NCBI GenBank assembly: GCA_029948255.1
Contig: JALIZF010001770.1
Coordinates: 278,001 to 342,000 of the forward strand
Source: Telmatactis stephensoni
Taxonomy: Eukaryota > Cnidaria > Anthozoa > Actiniaria > Isophelliidae
DNA: 64,000 nt
Direction: 5' to 3'
In this document: positions 41,907 to 53,700 of the stretch, in pieces
Layout of the letters: each line of letters starts with the position of its first letter
Numbering within the stretch: position 1 is the stretch's first letter
Translations under genes and position numbers: made by a program
The notes under the pieces: generated by a model
What the model was told of the DNA's origin: nothing
The model's database searches: none
The model's input: only the letters and a program-made list of their open reading frames with translations

Positions 41907-42179
41907 CTAATGAAAATAATTAGAAATGACATACTCTGAGCGGAAAGGGACAATATCCTTGTGCATTCTCTTTAATAAGCAAAACCTGCAGCTTCTTTGG
42001 CACCTCCAGCAACACGGATACATTCTTGTGAGTACCCTGTCTCTTGCTTCATCAAATCTTTGTACTTTCTCTATCAGAGTAGAGGGGACATCAGTGTCTC
42101 CTTCTGTGGCCAGAGTTTTGCTCTTTGCTTTCTTTAACCTTGAGCAGATGAGAGTCTCTGCTTTCCCCGGGTTTTCCAT
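41907..42179 (-). CDS. Exon-like Cys-rich ORF, unassigned
   Basis: 90 aa with a charged first half (SRLKKAKSKTLATEGD) and a Cys cluster (CCWRCQRSCRFCLLKRMH). It could be an upstream exon of the cysteine-cluster gene at 38,190-40,806, since strand and order fit. No splice link was established. Confidence 0.3.
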   Translation of the reverse strand: MENPGKAETLICSRLKKAKSKTLATEGDTDVPSTLIEKVQRFDEARDRVLTRMYPCCWRCQRSCRFCLLKRMHKDIVPFRSEYVISNYFH

Positions 42180-42340
42180 ACAGCTCCCTTGAAATGTGTC
42201 AATGAAGTTCGTCCTTGTGGAAGCCTTGGCAATTTACAGCATTTTAAAGAACTTGGCACAGACTGCTTCAACAACAGGATTTCCTCATGCTTTATCGTTG
42301 GATGTCAACCCAGAACACTTGAAAAATAAGTTGGAAGTTT

Positions 42341-42438
42341 CCTAAGAATTCTTAGGAATTTCTTAAGAATTCCTAAGAATCTATTCTTAAGAATTCAATT
42401 CACGGTATTTTGGGACTGTATTCCTAGGAATTCTTAGG
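42341..42438. repeat. Cluster of short palindromes (cctaagaattcttagg type)
   Basis: cctaagaattcttagg, cttaagaattcctaag, ttcttaagaatt and cctaggaattcttagg follow each other within 100 bp. Each is nearly self-complementary around gaattc. Confidence 0.85.
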
Positions 42439-42445
42439 TACCCTC

Positions 42446-45400
42446 TTTCCATAATACCATCTGAAAAATTGCTTAACTTAAGTGGCTGTCCAATTAATTC
42501 ACCATCTCTTCTGACCTTATCGATCTAGAAAGAGGTGTACACTACAATCTGCTTAATTGAGGGAGTGATGCTGCTTGTACCCAAAATAAGGATGAATTGA
42601 AAACCAAGAAGAAGACAGGCTAGACATTCAAACTGACAACCAGTGAGTGAAGAAGGGGTATCAAGGAGAGCATTAAAAAAGTAACTCAAACCAGCAGTGA
42701 ACAGATTAAGACATCAAACAGAATTCCAGAAAAGCATCCTTGTTTAAGAATGAGAGGCATTTTTCTCTCCAAATGCAGAACACTGATTTCGTCAAACTTG
42801 ACAGCATTGTTTTCTTTCTTTACATGGCGGGTAATTTAAACAGTCCTTGATAGTATTGCTTGTAATATCCAAGAAGTCCCTATTAATTAAACAGTTTTTC
42901 TTATAAAAATTTATGTCGGTGATTTTTGTATAATTATGTGAAAAAAATGCATTTTGAATTAAAAGCATAATATATAGGGGCAGTAAAATATAGCTAACTA
43001 ATTTCAATGTCGTATGGACAGTAATAAAAGTTGGAAATTGATGGACTTGAAATTCCTACCTCAATTTCATTGTTAACCAACAGTTTGTTAAATCATAGTC
43101 TATATATATATATTATATATAATATCACAAATAAATGGTGAAAAGATATGCCCAGGTGAAAAGAGATAAAAATTTTAATTTGTGAACAGTGTATGAAAAG
43201 AGGACAGAAAAGAGAGTGTTCTACATAATAACTCTAGCTCCACCAGACCTTAGTTTGTTGAGTAGGAAACTCTTTTGCTTTTCTGAGATTAATAAAATAT
43301 GAACCAGTGTTTAATATATCACTGCATTATTGTTATAGATCATGCAAAATTATATAGCTGCCTCTAAATCAAATATTGTCCACAGATGGATTTTTCTTTA
43401 ATTTTGGACAACTGTCCAATTTTTCTTCTATTATACACTTAGAGGCAACTATATAATTAATAATTAATAAGCAATTAAATAATTGAATTCAAAAAATCCT
43501 CTGACTGCGAAATTCAGTTGGACTGAGCCAATTATTTTGTCCAATTATTTTTAAATTGGACAGCATGGAGTTCTACTACATGTACATATATACCAACCAA
43601 GTATCTGGCATTGGACTGAATGGAATTTAACTCCAAGAGATTTCAAGTCCTTGCTGTCCAATTTCAAGAACTTTTTGATTTCATTGATCTATTAATAAGA
43701 AAAATTATAGTAAGCTTAAACCTGTTGAAGAGGTTACTGAATTTCCAGGGTACCCCCACTTTTAATCAATTTTCAGAAAAAAAACCCATAATTTTAGCTT
43801 CTTTTGTCATCAATATCCACCTGGTCAAAATGGTGTAAGCGAGTAAGAATAGTAAGCTTAAACCTGTTGAATACAAGGTCATAGGCCGGGAACAAGTTAT
43901 AAACTGCAGATGTATTTTTTTCCTGATTTCGTCTCGAGAAAAGGCCATTCTTGCACAATCGGTCACAGGACGCACTCCTGATAGGTTAAGAGTGTAAGAA
44001 ACAATGCCCTTCATTCATCACCTTTGAGCGAGTGCGAACTCTTCGTAGTGAACACTAGTCAGGAACTTTAGGAATGCAAGATGGCTGAGAGTAAATAAAA
44101 TAGCTTTCAGAGAAGGCTCTTCCAGCAGTTAAACAATTTAAAGTGGCACTTTTAACTCGAGATATACCCAAGAGCTTCAGAATCGGCTGTTATTTTGAGC
44201 TTGATCTCCAATACTTTGACCAAATATCAAACTCTAAATGGAGTACTTGAAATGAAGCTCCCGCAATAAAGACTATTTCCTTTGAGCTGGAAATCTACGA
44301 ATTTCTCACCCACATATAGAGGCAGGTCAATTATATTTCTCATTCAAGCATTCAAGAGACCTTGAGAAGTTCTGTTTGACCTGAGCGTTTGGTCACGTAA
44401 TGATAAAACATCTGAAACATGAATGAAAGAAAACCTTGGCATTGTTATTGTGTCCAAAACGCTGTTGTAGAAGTCTTTACAGCAAACAATTTAGATATAT
44501 AGTGAAATAAAAAGTTGAATAAATTGGTATATTTGCAGGTAATAGTTTTGCATGTGAGATATATAATACCTTTTGATAATAGAAGGTCAAAGGCCATACT
44601 TGTAGCTGCTGACAGACAAACTGAGAGTGACCAGATAGGGACGGACTCCTATTTCTCTAGTTGCTGGGCTTACAAAAGTTTTATTTCTATATTTTTAGTT
44701 AGCCGATTTAATAAGGGTCTTTACTACTGCACTGGTTGCACTACAGTCAACCAGTGTACGCTTCGAGGAGTGTCTTGTTTACTCTTTGCCCCAAATATGA
44801 TAAGATAAAATAAGTCCTTATAATTAACCATGAAAGGATCTTATCAAAGCAATAAGTATACATTACTCCATCTTTATAGCGCCCTTCGATGACTATTTAA
44901 TACTCGATGCTTAAACCTGTTAACATCATCCTTCCCAACCATTAGTTTTAGTTGCTTGGTTGCCCAGGGAGAGAAAGGGCAAATTGTACTCGACCAACCT
45001 TTTAGGGTCCAGAGAACAAAGGTAAGTTTCGTAGTGCTCGCCAGACTGAAAAGGCCAAAATGTCTTGCCTTCGGAGGAAGCTACGATTTTGTAATTTTGG
45101 AAGCAAATACATGAATACAAAAACATTTAAGTACATTACCTTCTTTTCTTTAAAATTGTCCTCAATATCTCCTTGAATGAAATCCAAATCTCTCCAAATA
45201 GAATCCGTATTTATTGAATTAGAAAAGCACGTGCTCTTGGTAATTTGAGACTCATAAAAATAGGGTTTCCTGTAATGAAACTAGGAACGCCTGGTAGTAA
45301 AAATTCTATTGTCCCTGCTCTCAAAGTCCAAGTGAGCAAATTCAAAATGACTGAGGCAAAATTGAATGAATCCTCCACATTGAGTGAGGTCAAAGTAGCC

Positions 45401-46380
45401 GAAGCGAAAGTGAATGAATCCAAAATGAAATGGAGTGAAGCAAAGTGGCTTAATTGAGCGAAGGCAAAGTGACCAAATTTGAATAGGCAAATCCAAAGGA
45501 CAGAAGATCAAAATGGTCGAAGCAAAAATGTGCATTTGTAAAAGAGTGACTGGAGAAATTGTCTTTAAGTTGTTTTGGGTTTACATATTTCAAACTCAGT
45601 CATTTTTGATTTTAGACTTAGCATTTTACGTTTTTTCAGTTTTTGTCTTAAATGTACTTTTGCATTTCAACTTTTTGTCTTAAATGCACTTTTGCATTTG
45701 TGACCTAGCACTTTTGATTTTCTATTCTGGATGACCCCTCTCGACCACAGTAGGCACGAGCTGTGTGGTCTCTGATTGGCTGAAAATTAACAAGTCTAAG
45801 TGGTTTTCTCACGTGCACCACGTTTTTTTCATGATGTACAGAAGTGGTGATGGCACATATTTTGACAAATGGCTTCCTACAAATATTTCAAGGTGTTTCT
45901 TCTTGTTTTGGGCATTATTTGTACTCTGTGGTTGCAGTTGGGTAATAAACCCATACACCAATTCTTTTACGAAGCCTTTGTCCATAAAAAATAAGACCAT
46001 GTGTTAGGACGTCTATTCTTTTTTCAGTTACCATCTCTTTTGTCATTGCTGAATATCCACAGAGGTAGGCTCACAACCTTTCAACTCCTTCCCAATCTTT
46101 TAGCCCAATACCTTAAATTCGCCTTGGATTCAATTCAACCTATATAATATTAGACCACACTTAATTAGTCGATATACATGTATATCACACAATCTGTACA
46201 GGGTTGATTTTAACCAGACATTGGAATACCTGGAAAGATGCCTTGTGGCCATAGCAGTGAAAGATGGATATAGCTAGACTAGTGTTTACCAACAAAAAAT
46301 CATTATGCATAAAATATGAATGTATGTATGTGTTACAGTACCTTTAGATGTGAAGACAAAATACATGCTATATCATGACT
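42446..46380. other. Long region without recognisable genes
   Basis: The stretch contains a (TA)n tract near 43,105, a degenerate Glu/Lys/Ser-coding repeat near 45,330-45,470 (variants of aaagtgaatgaatcca) and a ctctgattggctgaaaa repeat at 45,772. No open frame shows a protein family motif. Confidence 0.45.
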
Positions 46381-46384
46381 TTAA

Positions 46385-46560
46385 AGTGCCTATAAAGCCT
46401 AGAAAACCACTATATTTTCAAAAACTAGAGAGTCTGAAGATTACATTTTAAACAAAATATGTTTTAAATTTTTTTTTAAGCCCATTTCTTCGTTTGAAAT
46501 TCGAAGGCTCAAGCGAAATTCCACTAGAGCCTTGTGACGTAGCTTAAGGGACGCACGTTT
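46385..46560 (+). repeat. Left TIR region of Kolobok element
   Basis: The outer 55 bp match the right end with few mismatches. An inner block tgacgtagcttaagggac also has its mirror at the right end. Confidence 0.8.
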
Positions 46561-46639
46561 CTTGTTGCCGTACTTCACACTCAGCAATTGAACGACACAA
46601 GTAGTTTTTTAGTCATTTCTTATCATTTATTGGTCGGAA

Positions 46640-47518
46640 ATGTCCCATAATTCAGAAAGCGAACTAACAGATACCAGTTCTGATTCAGAACATAGTAGTC
46701 AAAATGACTCTGAGTATAACTACATAGCCGATTACCTGTTTGAAGACGAACAACAACAGCGACAGAACGGAGCGGACACCATGACTGTCAATACCTGTAG
46801 TGATGAACTGGAATACGCTTACCAAGACGAGCCTCTTGCAGATGAAGAATGGCTTTCAAACTACCAACAGAAAGTTAAAGAACAAAAGAAGAAACAAGAA
46901 CAACTCGAACAACGATTACACGGAATCGAGCTTGTTGGAACTTGGTAGGTAATACTTAGTTGTGTTGTTTTCACAAAACAAAAATCTTCAACCAAGCTTA
47001 CAGGATTTTTTTTGCTTTTCCTTAGGTGTACTTGTTTAAAGTGTGACGTAGAATTGCTTCAAAACGCACGAGAATGTGTTTGTTGCCATGAATTACAGCC
47101 ATGCATAGATTCTCTCAACGATGAACTCGTTCTTGAAGATGTCCCGGAACCGCCGACGTGCATTACCACTCATCCTGGTTTTAATACTGTATGTTTGGAC
47201 AAATGGACTTTAAGAGTTTCGGCCAATAAATACAAGTGTCGGGATCGTACACGTTACGCACAAAAGGGTTCAGAAGCCAAGTAAGTCATAGCATCAATAG
47301 ATTTATTCAAGTCCAACCAGAAAACTAAACGTTTTATTTTGTTCTAGATTTCTTCGCAGTGTGGCCTACCGAACATTCATGTATCTTATTCATGGCTTTT
47401 TGGGAGATAACAGGATAGCGCTACCAGCGTGTGCGTCAGATCTAAATTTTCAGAGGACAATGAATCATTTAAAGGCTATGAAGAAGAAGATGATTTAGAA
47501 GAAATAGAAGAAGTATAA
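46640..47518 (+). CDS. P2X7 receptor C-terminal (ballast, P2RX7_C) domain protein of the Kolobok element
   Basis: Exons 46640-46944, 47026-47280 and 47348 onward have GT-AG borders and fitting phases. The first exon is acidic, Ser-rich, with a Gln/Lys coiled coil (KVKEQKKKQEQLEQRL). The rest has the Cys pattern of the cytosolic P2X7 ballast domain: WCTCLKCDVELL, ECVCCHEL, CITTHPGFNTVCLDKWTL and YRTFMYLIHGFLGDNRIALP. There is no channel part. In the spliced frame the stop is at 47,498. One missing base near 47,431-47,434 would bring in a better ending (RSKFSEDNESFKGYEEEDD, stop at 47,518), so this copy probably has a frameshift at its end. In P2X7 the domain binds zinc and guanine nucleotide; its role in a transposon is unknown. 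Confidence 0.8.
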
Positions 47519-47751
47519 TCTGAATGTTTTATTACAAAATAAATGAGAACTAACATTATAAAGATTTGTTTCACTACAATGTACATCGACCTAGTCTAGA
47601 AAAATCAAAGAAGTAGTGGTTTGTAATAGCAAAACCAGTCATTTTTTTGTTCCTGTTGAAGTTTGAATCACGTCATGATTACAGTTACCGTTTGTACTCT
47701 CTATAGTATACTAGTAAAGTATTATTTCTCTTTATATTATTACAATGATTA

Positions 47752-50700
47752 AACATTAGTTTGGTTTTTAGGGCAGCTTGTGATATTCTTGTGTCCTTTC
47801 ATAGGGTTTTTGCATACTGAACAGTGGGGACGTGACCTTTCTGCTCTGACATTTGGTGCCTGATCCTGAGTTACTTGAACTGCAAAATCAATTTTTTTCA
47901 TTAATAAATGCGATTCATGAATAAAAATGGCAATAGCAATCAAGGCATTCACTACCTGGTATTGTGGTAGGAGGCACATCCTGGACTGTCATGCTTCTCC
48001 TGAGGTCCCTTCTTCTGATGGCATCTTGTATAGATTGCTTCTCCAGCATGGAGTTCATAGGCTGAGGTGCCATGTTCTTGAGCTCCTCAGAGGCCAAAGC
48101 AAGTTTTGTTCTGTCTTTCAGTCCATCCACTGTTGTTTGAAATATTTCTTCAACATAATCTATAGAATGAACAAACAAAAATGAAATGAGAGCTTTGTAA
48201 TTGAATATTGCAAACACTATGTAGAGCTACTTAGCCTGAGGAAACAGTCAAAACAGTGTCCCTAATTTTGAAGCTACATGTAGCAAAGAACTGGCTGTTT
48301 TCTCAGGCTATGAGATACTATGTCCCTTTGCTTTGAGTAAGCAAAAAGATGTCTGTTTCATTGGGCAAGGAGGGAGCAAAACTAATGATTAACTTACATA
48401 CAAATACTACTGTATAATGGAATTCAATTTATTAGCCAATTCTTACCGAAATTGGGATGAACTCTGATGTCCCTCACTGTTCCCTCTCCATTCTTGAACT
48501 TGGGAAAAACAACTTTAACTTGTTGCGTACCATCACTCGTTAGTCGGATCCCACGTTGCAGATTGTAATTGAAATGGATGACAGCTAATATGTGCCTAAA
48601 AGAGACAAGTCTATAACTACAGTGCTTGCACTAACAACTGCTCTATTTTCTTGATACTACATTTGTTATGAGCTCATTCCATTCAGACTTTAAATTGCCC
48701 TCAGAGTAACAAATGAGTATACTGTACATTTTGGTATAAAAAACAAACCTGCAGTACATTCCAGCATATGAATAACTTATCATTTTTGGCGCAAACTGGT
48801 TTAGGAGGGAATGAAATCCTTCTAAGCAACTAGTTTGGGCAATAGGTGAAGCTTTCTTGATTGCATTGGTTAGACTGGCTTTTCCAAGCTTTTTGCAGAG
48901 TTTGTCATAAGCTACAGAGTCTGAAAAAAAAATTAGGAGAAAGACTACTTGATTAAAGCCCATATATGTAGTTGGTAACCATTAGGTTGATAGGATTGAG
49001 GTTTTGAACTATAACCTGAATTAACTTGTGCGTGTGTGGAGGGAAGAATGAGAACTTTGGGAGAATTGTGCTATGTAAAGCCTACAGCAAGGTAAGGCTC
49101 ATGGAATTTCAACTCATTCACAAAGTCAATTCATTTCCCCTGAAAACTCTTGCCCTAATTTCTGAGTAGTGGTATTACCTTCCAATAACCACTGACGATG
49201 GGGGATGTCTGGACCATGATTACATTTGTTGAAAATCGGGTTACCAAGGTTCTCGTGCTTGTTGACTATATGTCCAAGAAAGGATTTAAATTTTGCAAGA
49301 ATCACTTGACCATTGCCATTATGCGTCGATTGGGCACTCCAATACAAATGGTTACAGCAGGGTTTTATCCAGTCAGTGATGGCTTTGCATCCCTTTTCCT
49401 TGGACAGCTTGGTGAGGACCTTTGTTATTGCTAGAAGCACAACAGAATTTACAAACAATAATTATGAACATATAAATATACAGTATATATGTATTCAAGG
49501 TTTTATATAGTTAGGAGCTGCATTTATTATGAGGGATCTTAATTTTGTTTAAAGAATACAAGGGGTGGACATGTATATTTTTTTTGTGCAGCAGGGGGAT
49601 ATGTTTTTCTAATTGCAAGGTCTTAGTCTCTACAAATTTCACCTGCCCTCCCCCCCCCCCCCCCCCCAAAAAAAAACTATAAAAGCAGCCTTAGCAAATG
49701 TTCACTAATACCCATGGTATTCTGTATGCTTACAATGACTAATACTGTATGACCGGTCACATGACTGTGACGTCACATTATTTTGTACGCCGCCATCTTG
49801 GAGGAGTAAAATCATGAAATCGTGTAAGGTGATAAGTAGTGTGGTGTAAGTTTTGTGGTAATTTCTCAAAAATGCCTTCGTTTTGCCTCATTGTAGGCTG
49901 TTCAAACGACAAGAAAAACAGTCCTAATTTAAGTTTTTGTCGTGTGCCCAAAGTAATCACACATCAAGGCCCAGAAATGGAGCTATTATCGAGCGAAAGA
50001 AGACGTCTGTGGTTGGCAGCCATTAGTCGAGGTGACTTGACAGAGAAGAAGCTACAAAATGATCGTGTTTGTGGTGCCCACTTCAAATCAGGGAAAGCAG
50101 CATTTATGTGGGATCGAATGAATGTAGACTGGGTACCCAGCTTGAACTTGGGACACAACAAAACAACGAAACTTGATGACAACAAAGAAAGACAGGAACG
50201 AGCTCAAAGAATCAGAGAGAGAAGGAAACGTGAGCAAGAACGCGAAGAGAAAGAAGCTGTAGAAAGAAAACTGCAAAAGATTGATGAATCTGGTGAACGA
50301 ATGAAAGATATTGTAATGGATGAGGAATGTCTTGGCAATCAAGTCGAAGGAGAATGCGATAATGAAGAAGAGATAGCTAGTGGTGTTTCAACACAGACTG
50401 ACGCGACTGAAACAAGAACGTGCGGCACCCAAACAGAACAGTGTGACTACATGTTTCATACTCAAAAGCCATGGATGCCTGAAAAATCAGAAGTGTTTAC
50501 TGAACAGTATTTTGAAGGTGACGATGAGAAAGTACGGTTTTATACAGGATTGCCTTCATTTGAAGTATTGAAGAAGACGTTTTCCTTCGTTTCGTCATGA
50601 GTAAACAGACGTTCTCTTTTACTCACAAAGTTTCAGGAGTTTGTTCTTGTCTTCATCAAACTCAGATTAAATGTGCCACACCAAGATCTCGCCTATCGTT

Positions 50701-53700
50701 TTAATGTATCAAGAACAATTGTTACTAGAATTCTAGTTACCTGGTTGACAGTTATGGACATTTGCTTGACGCCATTCATTGTATGGCCTAGTCGTGAAGC
50801 ACTGCAAAGAAGTATGCCACAATGCTTCATTGATTCGTTTGGACTCAAAACTAGTGTGATCATTGACTGTTTTGAGATATTCATTGACAGACCATCGAAC
50901 CTGTTGGCAAAAGCTCAGACATTCTCAAATTATAAGCACCACAATATAGTGAAAGTATTGATTGGGATTACCCCTCAAGGAGCTATCTCATTTGTTAGTG
51001 AAGCCTGGGGAGGCCGTACTTCAGACAAGTTTTTGACTGAAAATTGTGGATTTTTAGGGAAGCTTGTGCCTGGTGATCTTAGATTTCATTTTCTAGTTTG
51101 TCTGTATTCTTGTGTAGATGCAGAGGTGTCAAAATATGTGAGAACAACCACATACCTACCTGCATCTCATGCATAGTCAGTTTTGTTGTCATACAGACAC
51201 ACTGAAATATCTATTTTTATATTCTTAGGCCTATTGGGAGGTCAACCCTTCAATTGTAAAAATACCAGGGAATTGACGTAAATGTTATTGACTAACACAA
51301 TAATGTTTTATTGACTACATGTACTTTTGGCTATTGCAATTTACATTGCATTACAATGTACATACCGGTACTGATATTGATATGAATTCACAAAATCAGC
51401 TGCATAGGCTGATAAACAAAATTAATTTAAGGTGGCTCTCTGACATTGTTTTGGTAGCTATGGTTATCCCGAGTAAAATTTTGTTTCTAAACACAAAAAT
51501 TACATTTCTCATTTGTCGCATGGAGATGTTTGCAAATTAAAACCAATCTCTGTGATAATTGTTTACTAGTTTTCCAGGTTACTTTCAACTTTGCATCATA
51601 TCTTGTCCAAAATTCAATTCTGTGGAACTAAATTAGCATTACCATAACATTAGCCAATATAAATGAATTCAAATTGATGTTGACTTATCTTTATCTCATC
51701 CTTTGATGTCACTATCAAAGTTTTTTAATTAAAAATAGAAGTTGCAGTTGTGCACAGTTTTATAAGTAATGTCTATGGAAGATCAATAGCAGGAAATTGT
51801 TCCATTCTACCAGCATTTTATAAGGTGGTATCGCATCTTGGGGATGTCAAACTGAATGTTTTTGGGGTCATGCATAAATACAAGACTTGTGGCATAAGCT
51901 ATCGAAAACACCCCACAATCAGACCCGTTCATTTGCTGCTGGACAGGGACAACTGAAACTGACAACTGATATCGGAACTCATCTCCAAGAAGATTTTGTA
52001 CTTGATCCTCAATATCATCACAGATGACATCATGAAATAAGCTGTCATATACATTAACTTGACCCTTTTCACAACCAATTGAACTTACACAAACCCAGTG
52101 GTTGCCACCAGTGTGCAATATTTGAATAAATTCACCACCAACAGTATCAAAACTTTTGCATGGTCCAAGTGTTGGCCTTTGAAATCTCTCAATATTTGGA
52201 TTTATGTCTTTCAAATAGATTTGTGCTTGATGAATAGTAGTACAGTCTAACCAACCATTAGGATCTTCAATCAGTCCAAATTCATGGTCTGTCAAACATC
52301 CTAGTTGCCCTGTCTTATTGATATTTGTGCACGTAGTTTTCCTAACAAATATAATTTCAGGGTCAGGTTTGGCAGATGATGAATGACTGACTCTCTGAGC
52401 TTGTGAAGCCATGTTGGATGATGATGATTGATTGACATTTGGAGTCTGTGAAGCTGTGTTAGATGATGATGATTGATTGACATTTGGAGTCTGTAAAGCT
52501 GTGTTAGATGATGATGATTGATTGACATTGGGAGTCTGTGAAGCTGTTTTAGATGATGATGATTGATTGACATTGGGAGTCTGTGAGGCCATGTTGGATG
52601 ATGACTGTGGTGCAGATTTTGTTATAGCTGTGAGCTTGCAGTCACTACAAACCCAGGTTGTTCTTGAATTATTTGGGTAACGTTTGTAAGACATACATGA
52701 CAAGTGGAAATACTTTCCACTTGCACACAGTGAATTGTGGCATTTCAACAACTTTTCTTTTGGTTGAGCTTTTTTTTGACATGTGCATATCTTGTCTAGT
52801 TTTATTGCCTCAGCTAGGTAGTCATCCTTTGAATTCTGCTTTGCCTTTGTAAACTGGGGTAGCTTTCTACAGTGTGGGCAAAACCATGTTTTTGGAATTT
52901 TAGTAATGCACAAACAAGATGGATGAAACTTTGAGATCTTACATTCAGGATTAGCACATGTTACAGTTGCTTCACCTGTAGTTTGCCTGCAGTAACAATC
53001 ACCTGGGGTGGAAGGAATTGGTAGAGCCTTCAAGTCCATCTTTCTAGTATACCAACGTGCCAATATTTCTGGTAAAATACAAATTCTCCAGAATAATTCC
53101 AGCTTTGGAAGTTGTGCTTCCCAGTGTTCATTGTTTGGGACAATTCTTTCTTTAAACAATGCACTTGATTTTCCATCAACAGAAAAAACAACAAAATCTA
53201 AATAACCTCTCCCAGTAGTATGAATTTGTTGCTGAGCTTGAAAATAGTATGCATGATCTCTTTTGAGAGAAAATTCAGTCCTATTTTTTTCTAAACAAGA
53301 AGATTTCTTGTTTACATAACTGTCAAAGTCTAGACCATCTATACAGTAGGGGCACTTTACTTCTCCACAACCCTTTCCACAACAACTACATTCACAAAGA
53401 AAATCAGGGGTAGCATGTATAAACTGATATTTGTTATTTATTGTTGTCCCACATTTGGTTACAACAAAGTCTGCATGAGTCCTTTTCATGATTTGCTCAT
53501 AGGCTGCTATAGCTGAAGCTTCATGTTTACAACCATGTTTAGTGGCTTCCGTACTGAAGCGGAAAATATTTGGGTAACAAATGGATTTAATTAGAGACTG
53601 AGATGGCTGCGATGGATCTGTATGGCAGACTGCATAACATTTAGAGGCTCCTATTCTCCCAGCCCTGTGTCTAAAAAAAGCACTTCCCTTTGCCTGATCA

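Noticed and set aside
42792..43007. 71-aa minus-strand frame with a hydrophobic start like a signal peptide
   Set aside because: AT-rich DNA gives such runs by chance; there is no domain, splice site or neighbour to support it.
43080..43125. (TA)n palindrome as a functional hairpin
   Set aside because: A simple AT microsatellite explains it.
44926..45187. Possible exons with FWPFQSGEHYETYL
   Set aside because: A donor-like site is present but no family, partner exon or consistent phase could be shown.
45211..45535. Repetitive plus- and minus-strand frames
   Set aside because: Degenerate low-complexity repeat, open on both strands; no protein motif.
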